Assembly (NCBI GenBank): GCA_023426005.1
Contig: JAFABO010000140.1
Span: 1-5,673 of the forward strand
Direction of reading: 5' to 3'
From: Bacillota bacterium
GTDB lineage: Bacteria; Bacillota; Clostridia; Acetivibrionales; DSM-1351
Length of the DNA stretch: 5,673 nt
How positions within the stretch are numbered: the stretch's first letter is position 1; the number at the start of each line of letters is the position of its first letter. Positions 1-5,221 of this stretch are shown here, in pieces. The notes below the pieces were generated by a model. That model saw only the letters and a list, made by a program, of their open reading frames with translations. It was not told the DNA's origin and searched no databases. Made by a program: the position numbers and the translations under genes.

Positions 1-8
1 TGTTGAAA

Positions 9-377
9 ATGGTTGAAAATGTATTTAAAAACCTGGTGTCAAAACCTGCAACCAGAATGTATCCTTTTGAAAAAAGAGAGCCTTTTAAGGATTCCAGAGG
101 ACAGATCGAAGGTTGTGAAATAGATAAATGTATTTTTTGCGGCATATGCCAGAGAAAATGTCCTGCAGATGCTATTGTGGTTAACAAGGCTGAGAAGTCC
201 TGGGAGATCAATCAGTTCAAATGCGTTATCTGCAATGCATGTGTGGAAGCCTGCCCAAAGAAGTGTATAGTGGCTAGCGCTTCTCACAAGACAGCGGCAT
301 CAACCAAGGAAAATCTAAAGGTTGTGCAGGCTGAGAAGCCTGTTCAAGCACAAGACACCAGCAAAGGGATAGCGTAA
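9..377 (+). CDS. echF: Ech-type energy-converting hydrogenase, ferredoxin-like subunit EchF
   Basis: Predicted electron-transfer subunit of a membrane-bound group 4 [NiFe] hydrogenase (Ech), which couples ferredoxin oxidation and H2 formation to ion translocation at the cytoplasmic face of the membrane. Counting from the ATG at 9 (122 aa), there are two [4Fe-4S] motifs: C41-x2-C44-x2-C47-x3-C51-P and C72-x2-C75-x2-C78-x3-C82-P. The N-terminal KPATRMYPFEKREPF segment is typical of EchF/NuoI-like subunits and argues against a free ferredoxin. After about residue 88 there is a tail of some 34 residues rich in Ala, Ser, Lys and Gln, with no cysteines. A TTG at 3 is in frame and could be the start; the ribosome binding site would lie outside the window. 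An upstream gene, probably echE, could end at the TGA at 14-16 and overlap this ATG by 8 bases, but only a few bases of it are visible. A hairpin terminator follows the gene, so it is probably last in the ech operon. Confidence 0.88.
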   Translation: MVENVFKNLVSKPATRMYPFEKREPFKDSRGQIEGCEIDKCIFCGICQRKCPADAIVVNKAEKSWEINQFKCVICNACVEACPKKCIVASASHKTAASTKENLKVVQAEKPVQAQDTSKGIA

Positions 378-448
378 CCTTTATAGAGCGGAATAGCTTG
401 TGAAGCAGCGGTGCTCTGCTCATAGTAAAAACTATAATGAATAATTAT

Positions 449-480
449 AATACGCCGGCTGGTAAGCCGGCGTATTTATT
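449..480 (+). terminator. Intrinsic terminator of the ech operon
   Basis: A perfect 12-bp stem (449-460 pairing with 465-476) has a GC-rich core, GCCGGC, and a GGTA tetraloop. It is followed by a T-rich but interrupted tract (TTTATTATAAATTTT). It lies 72 bases after echF and before the hypA promoter, so it separates the hydrogenase structural genes from the maturation genes. The flanking AT pairs make it partly bidirectional, but no gene reads into it from the right. Confidence 0.8.
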
Positions 481-497
481 ATAAATTTTGGCAGGAA

Positions 498-506
498 TGA
501 TATAAT
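498..506 (+). promoter_or_regulatory. Extended -10 promoter for hypA
   Basis: TGATATAAT is a perfect TATAAT (501-506) preceded by TG at the extended -10 position. No good -35 hexamer lies 16-19 bases upstream, which is tolerable for extended -10 promoters of the housekeeping sigma factor. It sits just after the ech terminator and about 40 bases before the hypA ATG, so it would transcribe hypA and probably the TRIC gene and hypB. No operator or riboswitch is evident in the short leader. Confidence 0.55.
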
Positions 507-547
507 TAATGCAGCTGAAAGCCCATTAAAGATGGTGGTGAAAATTT

Positions 548-889
548 ATGCATGAATATGCAGTTACGCAGTCAATGCTAAATATAGCTCTGGAGGAAGC
601 AAAGCGTGCCGGTGCCTCAAAGATTCTGGAAATCCGTCTTGTTATAGGCGATTTGTCCACAATAATAGATGATTCGGTGCAAATGTATTTTGATATCATG
701 AGTGAGGGCACTCCGGCCCAGGGCGCCAGGCTTGTATTTAACAGAGTCAGAGCAGAATTTAAATGCAGGGAGTGCGGAGAAGTTTTTGTCAAGCCTCCCA
801 GGGGATTTGACTGCCCTAAATGCGGCGGATTGGGAATGCCTACCGATAGAGGAAAAGAATTTTATATAGAGAGTCTCGAAATTGACTAA
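548..889 (+). CDS. hypA: Hydrogenase nickel incorporation protein HypA
   Basis: Small cytoplasmic nickel chaperone that works with HypB to deliver Ni(II) to the large subunit of [NiFe] hydrogenases. At 113 aa it has the usual family length. It starts MHE, with the invariant His2 and Glu3; His2 together with the N-terminal amine is the known nickel site. The structural zinc site is complete, with C73-x2-C76 and C89-x2-C92. The segment EIRLVIGDLSTI matches the conserved core strand and loop of the family. The ATG at 548 is preceded by GGTGGTG (534-540) at a spacing of seven. An overlapping ATG at 552 is out of frame. The gene has its own promoter after the ech terminator, so its expression may be partly independent of the structural operon. 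All key residues are intact. Confidence 0.95.
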   Translation: MHEYAVTQSMLNIALEEAKRAGASKILEIRLVIGDLSTIIDDSVQMYFDIMSEGTPAQGARLVFNRVRAEFKCRECGEVFVKPPRGFDCPKCGGLGMPTDRGKEFYIESLEID

Positions 890-920
890 GAGGACTCCAC
901 TTTTCACTATTCCCCACAAG

Positions 921-946
921 TATCATATTATGGAATATGATATTTT
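921..946 (+). terminator. Weak hairpin between hypA and the TRIC gene
   Basis: A perfect but AT-rich 9-bp stem (TATCATATT at 921-929 with AATATGATA at 934-942), with an ATGG loop, is followed by TTTT. It lies in the 96-base gap between hypA and the next gene. The stem has a single GC pair and the T run is short, so it may act as a partial terminator, an attenuator or an RNA-processing hairpin rather than a full stop. The gap beyond it has no convincing promoter, so read-through to the next genes is likely. Confidence 0.35.
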
Positions 947-973
947 GCTGGGAGTGTGTTATTATAAATGCCC

Positions 974-980
974 GGGGGAA
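974..980 (+). promoter_or_regulatory. Ribosome binding site that sets the TRIC gene start
   Basis: GGGGGAA lies five bases before the ATG at 986 and is the only purine-rich stretch at a suitable distance from a start. An in-frame ATG at 968 precedes this element and has no such site of its own; the nearest GGAG (951-954) is 13 bases away. Translation therefore most likely begins at 986. Confidence 0.65.
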
Positions 981-985
981 GCATA

Positions 986-1648
986 ATGTTGGTCTTAAGT
1001 ATAGTAGATATTATCGGAACTGTTGCCTTTGCGGTTTCAGGGGTACTTGTCGGCATCAGGAACAAGCTTGATTTGTTTGGCGTTTATGTATTGGCAATGA
1101 TAACAGCTTCGGGCGGCGGGATAATAAGAGATGTTGTTATAGGCAGGAATATACCGGTATTTTTTACCGAGTGGAAGTACTTTGCCGCCATAACTGCATC
1201 AATGGTGGTAACCTGTGTGCTCTATAGATTTGTAAACCGGATAATTTCTGTTATAATTTTATTTGATGCCATTGGTTTGGGCGTTTTTACAGTAACAGCC
1301 ACTTATAAGGCGATTGAATATGGATTGCCCTTGCTGGGAGTCGTTTTCGCAGGTGTTATAACAGGAGTGGGGGGCGGAGTATTAAGGGATATCCTGGTCA
1401 ATGAAATTCCGCTGATTTTCAGAAGCGAGATATATGCGATTCCATCCATTATAGGATCGGTACTGTTTTATCTGTTTTATGATAATGTTAATATAAGTGT
1501 AAATACTTACATATGTATAGCAGTTGTTCTTTCCATAAGGATGATATCGGTTAAATTCGGTTTGAACCTGCCCATACTCAGTAAAAGCGAACACTACAGA
1601 AATGACGGCAGTGGCGAAAGAAGAAGGTTTAAAAATAATAATTTATAA
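986..1648 (+). CDS. TRIC / UPF0126 (YadS/YicG-like) seven-helix membrane protein
   Basis: Integral membrane protein of the UPF0126 family, which is homologous to TRIC trimeric cation channels and appears in Pfam as 'glycine transporter' (PF03458). The real substrate of most members is uncertain. Counting from the ATG at 986 (220 aa), it is almost all hydrophobic helices and shows the family's internal duplication. The first half carries SGGGIIRD (42-49) and the second half GVGGGVLRD (127-135), each followed by a conserved IP. This gives two three-helix repeats plus a seventh helix ending near residue 186. The C-terminal tail (about 199-220) is polar and basic. The start was chosen from the GGGGGAA site at 974-980; an ATG at 968 would add six residues. 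It lies 96 bases after hypA and 21 before hypB. Its position between two nickel-insertion genes is unusual and could mean cation handling, but that is inference only. Confidence 0.85.
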   Translation: MLVLSIVDIIGTVAFAVSGVLVGIRNKLDLFGVYVLAMITASGGGIIRDVVIGRNIPVFFTEWKYFAAITASMVVTCVLYRFVNRIISVIILFDAIGLGVFTVTATYKAIEYGLPLLGVVFAGVITGVGGGVLRDILVNEIPLIFRSEIYAIPSIIGSVLFYLFYDNVNISVNTYICIAVVLSIRMISVKFGLNLPILSKSEHYRNDGSGERRRFKNNNL

Positions 1649-1659
1649 ATATAAAAGAT

Positions 1660-1664
1660 GGAGG
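1660..1664 (+). promoter_or_regulatory. Ribosome binding site that sets the hypB start
   Basis: GGAGG is five bases before the ATG at 1670. The longer frame begins at an ATG (1658) that overlaps this very site and has no purine-rich sequence upstream of it. The start at 1670 is strongly preferred. Confidence 0.8.
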
Positions 1665-1669
1665 TACCT

Positions 1670-2308
1670 ATGGAAGTTAAAGTTATGAAAAACATAATGC
1701 ATGCCAACGATCAGCTTGCGGAAGAAAATAGAAGCTATTTTCAGAAAAAGAGAATTAAGGCTGTCAATATAATGGCTTCACCGGGCTCGGGAAAGACCAG
1801 CACCATATTAAGGCTGATCGAGGCGTTTGGCGATAATGTGGACGTTGCAGTGGTTGAGGGGGATATAGCCTCCAGTATTGATGCAGAAAAGATAGACAAG
1901 CTGGGAAAGCCCGTTATACAGATTAATACGGGAGGAGGCTGCCACCTGGACGCCAATATGATTAAAGCCTCTGTTGAGAGCTTGAATCCAGGTGACGGTA
2001 CAATTCTGTTTATTGAAAATGTAGGAAACCTGGTCTGCCCATCCTCCTTTGATCTCGGAGAAAGCATAAAAATGGTGGTTGCCAGTGTTCCGGAAGGCCA
2101 TGACAAGCCTTATAAATATACTTCAATGTTTGAGCTGGCCGATATAATTGTTCTGAATAAAACTGATCTGATGCCATATATAGATTTTGACAGGGACAGC
2201 TTTTACAAAGGTGTGAGAGCTTTGAACGAAAAAGCGGAAATCTTTGAAGTATCCTGCAGAACGGGAGAGGGAGTAGAACAGCTGGCACAGTGGTTCTTAA
2301 GTAAATGA
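1670..2308 (+). CDS. hypB: Hydrogenase nickel incorporation GTPase HypB
   Basis: SIMIBI-class GTPase that drives nickel insertion into the [NiFe] hydrogenase large subunit together with HypA, in the cytoplasm. From the ATG at 1670 it has 212 aa, normal for the short form. Visible motifs are the Walker A loop ASPGSGKTS (36-44), VVEGDIAS (61-68), GGGCHLDA (88-95), ENVGNLVCP (116-124) and the guanine-specificity motif NKTD (163-166). The G-domain metal ligands Cys91, His92 and Cys123 are all present. The N-terminus lacks both the CxxCGC high-affinity nickel site of E. coli HypB and the His-rich stretch found in some other species. Nickel storage is therefore not expected, and nickel must come from HypA or the G-domain site. 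The gene follows the TRIC gene after 21 bases, probably in one transcript with hypA. It converges on map, with 25 bases between the stops. Confidence 0.95.
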   Translation: MEVKVMKNIMHANDQLAEENRSYFQKKRIKAVNIMASPGSGKTSTILRLIEAFGDNVDVAVVEGDIASSIDAEKIDKLGKPVIQINTGGGCHLDANMIKASVESLNPGDGTILFIENVGNLVCPSSFDLGESIKMVVASVPEGHDKPYKYTSMFELADIIVLNKTDLMPYIDFDRDSFYKGVRALNEKAEIFEVSCRTGEGVEQLAQWFLSK

Positions 2309-2333
2309 CAGTATAAGTTTTAATGACCTTCCA

Positions 2334-3146
2334 TTACCCGGCAAGTATCTCATAGCCGGTTTTGGTTACCGCAATAGTGTATTCCCATTGAGCCGATAAG
2401 GAACCATCCCAGGTGGTGACAGTCCAATTGTCGTACGCCACTTTAACACTGTAGCCGCCTTCGTTTATCATTGGTTCAATTGTAAATACCATACCGGGAA
2501 GCATTAAAACTCCCTTGCCTGATTTTTCAAAGTGGTCTATGTGGGGTTCCTCATGAAATTTAAGTCCGACACCATGGCCGCCGAGATCCCGTACAACCGT
2601 ATAGCCGTTTTGGTTTGCATATGGTTCAATAGCCCTGCCGATGTCATTTGTTGATCCGTAGGGCTTTACCTGTTTAGTACCGAGCTCCAGACACTCTTTA
2701 GTCACCCTGACAAGTCTTTTGGCCTGGGGTGATACTTCACCGACCAAATACATCCTGCTGGCGTCAGAAAAGAAACCGTTCAAAATTGTAGAAATATCTA
2801 TATTAACTATATCTCCCGGCATTAAAACGGTTTTGTCACTGGGTATTCCGTGACATACCACATCATTGACCGAAGTGCATGTACTCTTTGGAAAACCGTT
2901 GTAATTCAGGGTGGCCGGAATAGCACCGTGGTCAACGGTATAATCGTAGACCAGCTTATCAATTTGTGCGGTTGTCATTCCCGGGTGAATTTCCCTTTCC
3001 AACAGGTCAAGGATTTCAGTAGTTATCTTACCGCTTACTCTGATCCCCTCAAGCTGTTCCTGAGTTTTGATCAGAGAGGGGTGAGGTATAACATAACCCT
3101 GACGCCTGTATTTCTCTATATTTGATAAAATATCGTCACTTAACAC
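2334..3146 (-). CDS. map: Type I methionine aminopeptidase
   Basis: Cytoplasmic metalloenzyme that removes the initiator methionine from new proteins with small second residues. From the preferred GTG start it has 270 aa, close to the 264 aa of E. coli MetAP. All five metal ligands of the pita-bread fold are in place: Asp117 (NIDIS), Asp128 (FSDAS), His191 (GGHGVG), Glu224 (FTIEPM) and Glu255 (QWEYT). Substrate-site His99 (CHGIP) and His198 (FHEEPH) are also present. The start is set by GGAGG at 3155-3159, eight bases before GTG at 3146; the ATG at 3161 overlaps that site and would add five residues. There is no SEC-C zinc extension, and the roughly 25 residues before the catalytic domain are not diagnostic. 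The gene lies 44 bases downstream of the phosphatase gene on the same strand with no terminator seen between them, so co-transcription is likely. Clostridia often have more than one map gene, so this may not be the only copy. Confidence 0.94.
   Translation of the reverse strand: MLSDDILSNIEKYRRQGYVIPHPSLIKTQEQLEGIRVSGKITTEILDLLEREIHPGMTTAQIDKLVYDYTVDHGAIPATLNYNGFPKSTCTSVNDVVCHGIPSDKTVLMPGDIVNIDISTILNGFFSDASRMYLVGEVSPQAKRLVRVTKECLELGTKQVKPYGSTNDIGRAIEPYANQNGYTVVRDLGGHGVGLKFHEEPHIDHFEKSGKGVLMLPGMVFTIEPMINEGGYSVKVAYDNWTVTTWDGSLSAQWEYTIAVTKTGYEILAG
2338..2363 (+). terminator. Possible terminator for hypB inside the map 3' end
   Basis: CCGGC (2338-2342) can pair with GCCGG (2355-2359) around a 12-base loop, and TTTT follows at 2360-2363. 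It lies 30 bases past the hypB stop and inside the last codons of the convergent map gene. The stem is only five pairs and the loop is long, so this is weak. No better terminator is visible in the 25-base gap between the two stops. Confidence 0.22.
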
Positions 3147-3154
3147 GCTAATAA

Positions 3155-3159
3155 CCTCC
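3155..3159 (-). promoter_or_regulatory. Ribosome binding site that sets the map start
   Basis: On the - strand GGAGG is followed after eight bases by GTG (3146-3144), in frame with map. The longest frame starts at an ATG (3161-3159) that shares a base with this site and has only a poor GTGGTG about 11 bases upstream. The GTG start is therefore preferred. Confidence 0.7.
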
Positions 3160-3190
3160 ATAACAGTGCATTAGCACCACATATCTGCAT

Positions 3191-4318
3191 TTATTTTATT
3201 TCGATCAATGCGACAGTAATATCGTCTATTATCTCATTTGTATCTTTTTTTACTGAAAATGCGATGGCCTTGTCAACAAGCCCAGATAAGGCAATGGACG
3301 GCTCAACATTGGATTCAAGCAGATGCTGGACTATACGCTCTTCTCCAAATTGTGCGTTTTCGGCGTTCTTTAATTCTATTATGCCATCGGTACAAAAAAA
3401 CATTCTGTCCCCAGGATGTATATTAACTTCAACCTCTACATATTCGGGATTTTCAACCCAGTTGCTTATGGGGATTCCCGGCGCCCTCAATATTTGAGTG
3501 CTATTTTTGGAAAAGATAATGGGGCAGACATTCAACCCGGCGTTTGAGTAGGTAAAAGTGTAGTTTGATGTATCTATAATCCCATAAAAGATTGCTATGT
3601 ATAACTCATCGGAAAAGCCGTTTTTATTGAAATAGTCAAAAAGCTGATTAAGGGCACTGGCAGGTGATAGCAGCCTTTTATCAAGGGCGGTTCTCAGGAA
3701 CATTGTCAGCATTGAGGCCGCCACTCCGTGCCCCGATACGTCGGCAATATAAACGCCGATATGGCTGTCGTCTATCTGATAAATATCAAGGAAATCTCCC
3801 CCCAGAGTCTCACATGGCCTGTATATAAAACTGAAATCAATTTTACCGGTGTTGAGCTGACTCTTTGGAAGCAGGCTGCATTGGAGCCTTCTGGCCATTG
3901 ACAGATCGGCTCTGAGCTTGGCATTCTGTTTTTCCAGTTCCCTGCTCAGGTTTTTTAATTCGGTAATGTCGTGCAGAACTTCAATAACAGCTTCTACTTC
4001 GCCGGTTTCCTCATTTCTCAAAGGAGAACTGGTTACCGAAAAAATATGCCGGTCTATGATCTCTTCCTTACTTGCCGACCAGTCGGTACGATTATTTCTT
4101 GAAATACAATTCGGACAAGGTGATGTACGTCCCAGAGCCTGGTAACATTTCTGACCTACTATATCTCTATTGCCTAATGCCTGACGCATTGATCTATTGA
4201 CGAAGAGCACGGTGCTGTCCAGGGCGATAACGCGGACCCAGTCCTGCATTCCGTCAATTATATCTTCAATAAATTTACAAGCTGTGGTACCAAATTTCTT
4301 TTTCAATTTATATGGCAA
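3191..4318 (-). CDS. PAS-domain PP2C (SpoIIE/RsbU-type) serine phosphatase
   Basis: Soluble sensor phosphatase, expected to dephosphorylate an anti-anti-sigma (SpoIIAA/RsbV-like) or similar partner in response to a signal read by its PAS domain. Counting from the TTG at 4318 (375 aa), the PAS domain spans about 17-121 and ends in the usual DITELK. A short coiled-coil linker (about 122-145) carries the ARRLQCSLLPK motif that precedes this phosphatase family. The SpoIIE-type catalytic domain (about 155-375) shows the metal-binding motifs GGDFLD (173-178), DVSGHG (193-198), CTDGI (309-313) and DDIT (365-368). There are no membrane segments. The PAS domain contains C58-Y and PC68-x2-C71, a cysteine cluster that could bind metal, an Fe-S cluster or respond to redox. 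The start is uncertain: TTG at 4318 fits the AAAGG at 4332-4328, TTG at 4327 touches it, and a stop lies in frame just upstream. No partner gene is in the window; map follows, probably in the same transcript. Confidence 0.9.
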   Translation of the reverse strand: MPYKLKKKFGTTACKFIEDIIDGMQDWVRVIALDSTVLFVNRSMRQALGNRDIVGQKCYQALGRTSPCPNCISRNNRTDWSASKEEIIDRHIFSVTSSPLRNEETGEVEAVIEVLHDITELKNLSRELEKQNAKLRADLSMARRLQCSLLPKSQLNTGKIDFSFIYRPCETLGGDFLDIYQIDDSHIGVYIADVSGHGVAASMLTMFLRTALDKRLLSPASALNQLFDYFNKNGFSDELYIAIFYGIIDTSNYTFTYSNAGLNVCPIIFSKNSTQILRAPGIPISNWVENPEYVEVEVNIHPGDRMFFCTDGIIELKNAENAQFGEERIVQHLLESNVEPSIALSGLVDKAIAFSVKKDTNEIIDDITVALIEIK

Positions 4319-4327
4319 TAGAATCAA

Positions 4328-4332
4328 CCTTT
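4328..4332 (-). promoter_or_regulatory. Ribosome binding site of the PAS-PP2C gene
   Basis: On the - strand, AAAGG is nine bases before TTG at 4318 and directly abuts TTG at 4327. No ATG is available before residue 24 of the frame, and TGA at 4336-4334 closes the frame upstream, so translation must start at a rare codon. The 4318 TTG has the better spacing. Confidence 0.45.
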
Positions 4333-4421
4333 CTCATAATCCTTAGAAAGATATCATAGATACCAACTAAGACTACATATATTTTAACATAGTTTATTCT
4401 AAAAAGGCCGAAATGATTATA

Positions 4422-4450
4422 AAAATATTAATCAACTCAATTTCTGTCAA
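4422..4450 (-). promoter_or_regulatory. Possible promoter of the PAS-PP2C / map unit
   Basis: On the - strand a perfect TTGACA (4450-4445) is followed after 17 bases by TATTTT (4427-4422), which matches four of six -10 positions. A perfect TATAAT is also present at 4421-4416, but it is 23 bases from the TTGACA and has no other good -35. Start of transcription from the first pair would leave a leader of about 95 bases. Confidence 0.35.
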
Positions 4451-4487
4451 TACTAAGGATGATTGAATAATAATCCCGATTTTTGAG

Positions 4488-4501
4488 TGGAAAATTTTCC
4501 A
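4488..4501 (+). repeat. Perfect 14-bp palindrome, candidate operator
   Basis: TGGAAAATTTTCCA reads identically on both strands. It sits in the 249-base divergent intergenic region between the phosphatase gene and the yyaC-like gene, about 75 bases before the latter's ATG. It has the form of a binding site for a dimeric repressor or activator and overlaps the weak -35 candidate of the + strand promoter. No regulator gene is nearby and I do not recognise the motif. Confidence 0.45.
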
Positions 4502-4525
4502 TTCATTCCAAAGCAAAGTTATTAT
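4496..4525 (+). promoter_or_regulatory. Weak candidate promoter for the yyaC-like gene
   Basis: TTTCCA (4496-4501) and TATTAT (4520-4525) are separated by 18 bases and match a housekeeping promoter at four and five positions. I found no convincing sigma F, G, E or K promoter here, although such a sporulation gene would be expected to use one. In sequence this AT-rich, the match could be chance. Confidence 0.2.
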
Positions 4526-4576
4526 TTAACCATCTCTGAGGATAACTAAAATCGAATATGAAATGGAGAAGAGATA

Positions 4577-5221
4577 ATGAGTCTGGGGACGAAAGCTACA
4601 AATCCGATATATATTGATTCAACAGCAGCAAATGCCTTTGCAGTATTTTCAGAAGCAATGTACCAGTTTATGAAAACATGCCGAACCGGTGATAATCAAA
4701 TAGTGTTTGTATGTATAGGAACCGACAGATCAACAGGAGACAGCCTTGGGCCCATTATAGGGCACAAATTGAAAAGCCTTGGCAGCGACAGGGTTTTTGT
4801 ATATGGAAATCTGGATACACCGGTTCATGCCAAAAATATTGATGAGATCACAAGGGAGATTAATCAGAAGTTTAATAATCCTTTTATTATTGCAATAGAT
4901 GCATGCCTCGGGAAGGTAGACCATATAGGGCATATCATAGTGGGGAAGGGGCCCATAAAACCGGGCTCTGCCGTCAATAAAGACCTCAAGCCCATTGGTG
5001 ATATGCACATAACCGGAATAGTCAATTTCAGCGGTTTTATGGATTTTCTGATACTCCAGAATACCAGGCTGGGTACAGTCATGAAAATGGCCGATCTTAT
5101 ATCAGGCGGAATAAAGTACGTGCTGTGGAGAATTTCCCGGGACGAAATGCTGTCTAAGACAATTACCCCTCCGGCGGCCCGTGACCATGAGGACAGAGCT
5201 GTGAATGAAATAAATTCCTAA
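4577..5221 (+). CDS. yyaC: YyaC family (DUF1256) sporulation protein, GPR/HybD-like peptidase fold
   Basis: Member of the YyaC family, found in endospore formers and related in fold to the germination protease GPR and to HybD-type hydrogenase maturation endopeptidases. At 214 aa it is near family length. The diagnostic block CIGTDRSTGDSLGP (46-59) corresponds to the acidic loop that holds the first catalytic or metal-binding acid in GPR and HybD (here Asp50 or Asp55). NLDTPVHAKN (78-87) and AIDACLG (106-112, Asp108) match further family blocks, and Asp108 is the likely second acid. A region of about 38 residues precedes the core. The C-terminal 25 residues are polar and may be disordered. The ATG at 4577 has GGAG (4565-4568) eight bases upstream. 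The last 21 bases of the gene, including the stop, belong to the first copy of the 119-bp tandem array. The precise substrate of YyaC proteins is unknown to me, so a role in cleaving a hydrogenase subunit remains possible but unlikely. Confidence 0.88.
   Translation: MSLGTKATNPIYIDSTAANAFAVFSEAMYQFMKTCRTGDNQIVFVCIGTDRSTGDSLGPIIGHKLKSLGSDRVFVYGNLDTPVHAKNIDEITREINQKFNNPFIIAIDACLGKVDHIGHIIVGKGPIKPGSAVNKDLKPIGDMHITGIVNFSGFMDFLILQNTRLGTVMKMADLISGGIKYVLWRISRDEMLSKTITPPAARDHEDRAVNEINS

Noticed and set aside
385..422. Alternative hairpins after echF (AGCAG/CTGCT at 404-420 versus AGAGC/GCTCT at 385-417)
   Set aside because: The two pairings exclude each other like a switch, but the stems are only five to seven pairs, no T tract follows and a full terminator lies just downstream; chance is likely.
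488..506. Sigma-54 promoter upstream of hypA, suggested by TTGGCA at 488-493
   Set aside because: The required GC element (TTGC-like) is missing at the -12 position; the sequence there is ATATAAT, which fits an extended -10 promoter.
617..919. Antisense frame of 100 codons across hypA
   Set aside because: It overlaps hypA almost completely, has no family features and no plausible promoter; it is an artefact of the coding strand.
957..965. Extended -10-like TGTTATTAT before the TRIC gene
   Set aside because: Transcription would start almost at the ribosome binding site, leaving no leader, and there is no -35 element.
1741..2106. Antisense frame of 121 codons within hypB
   Set aside because: It is a shadow of the hypB coding frame with no ribosome binding site and no recognisable protein family.
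4308..4337. Nine-codon frame (ATG at 4337, - strand) overlapping the phosphatase start
   Set aside because: It could be an upstream leader peptide, but it contains the phosphatase ribosome binding site and has no site of its own.
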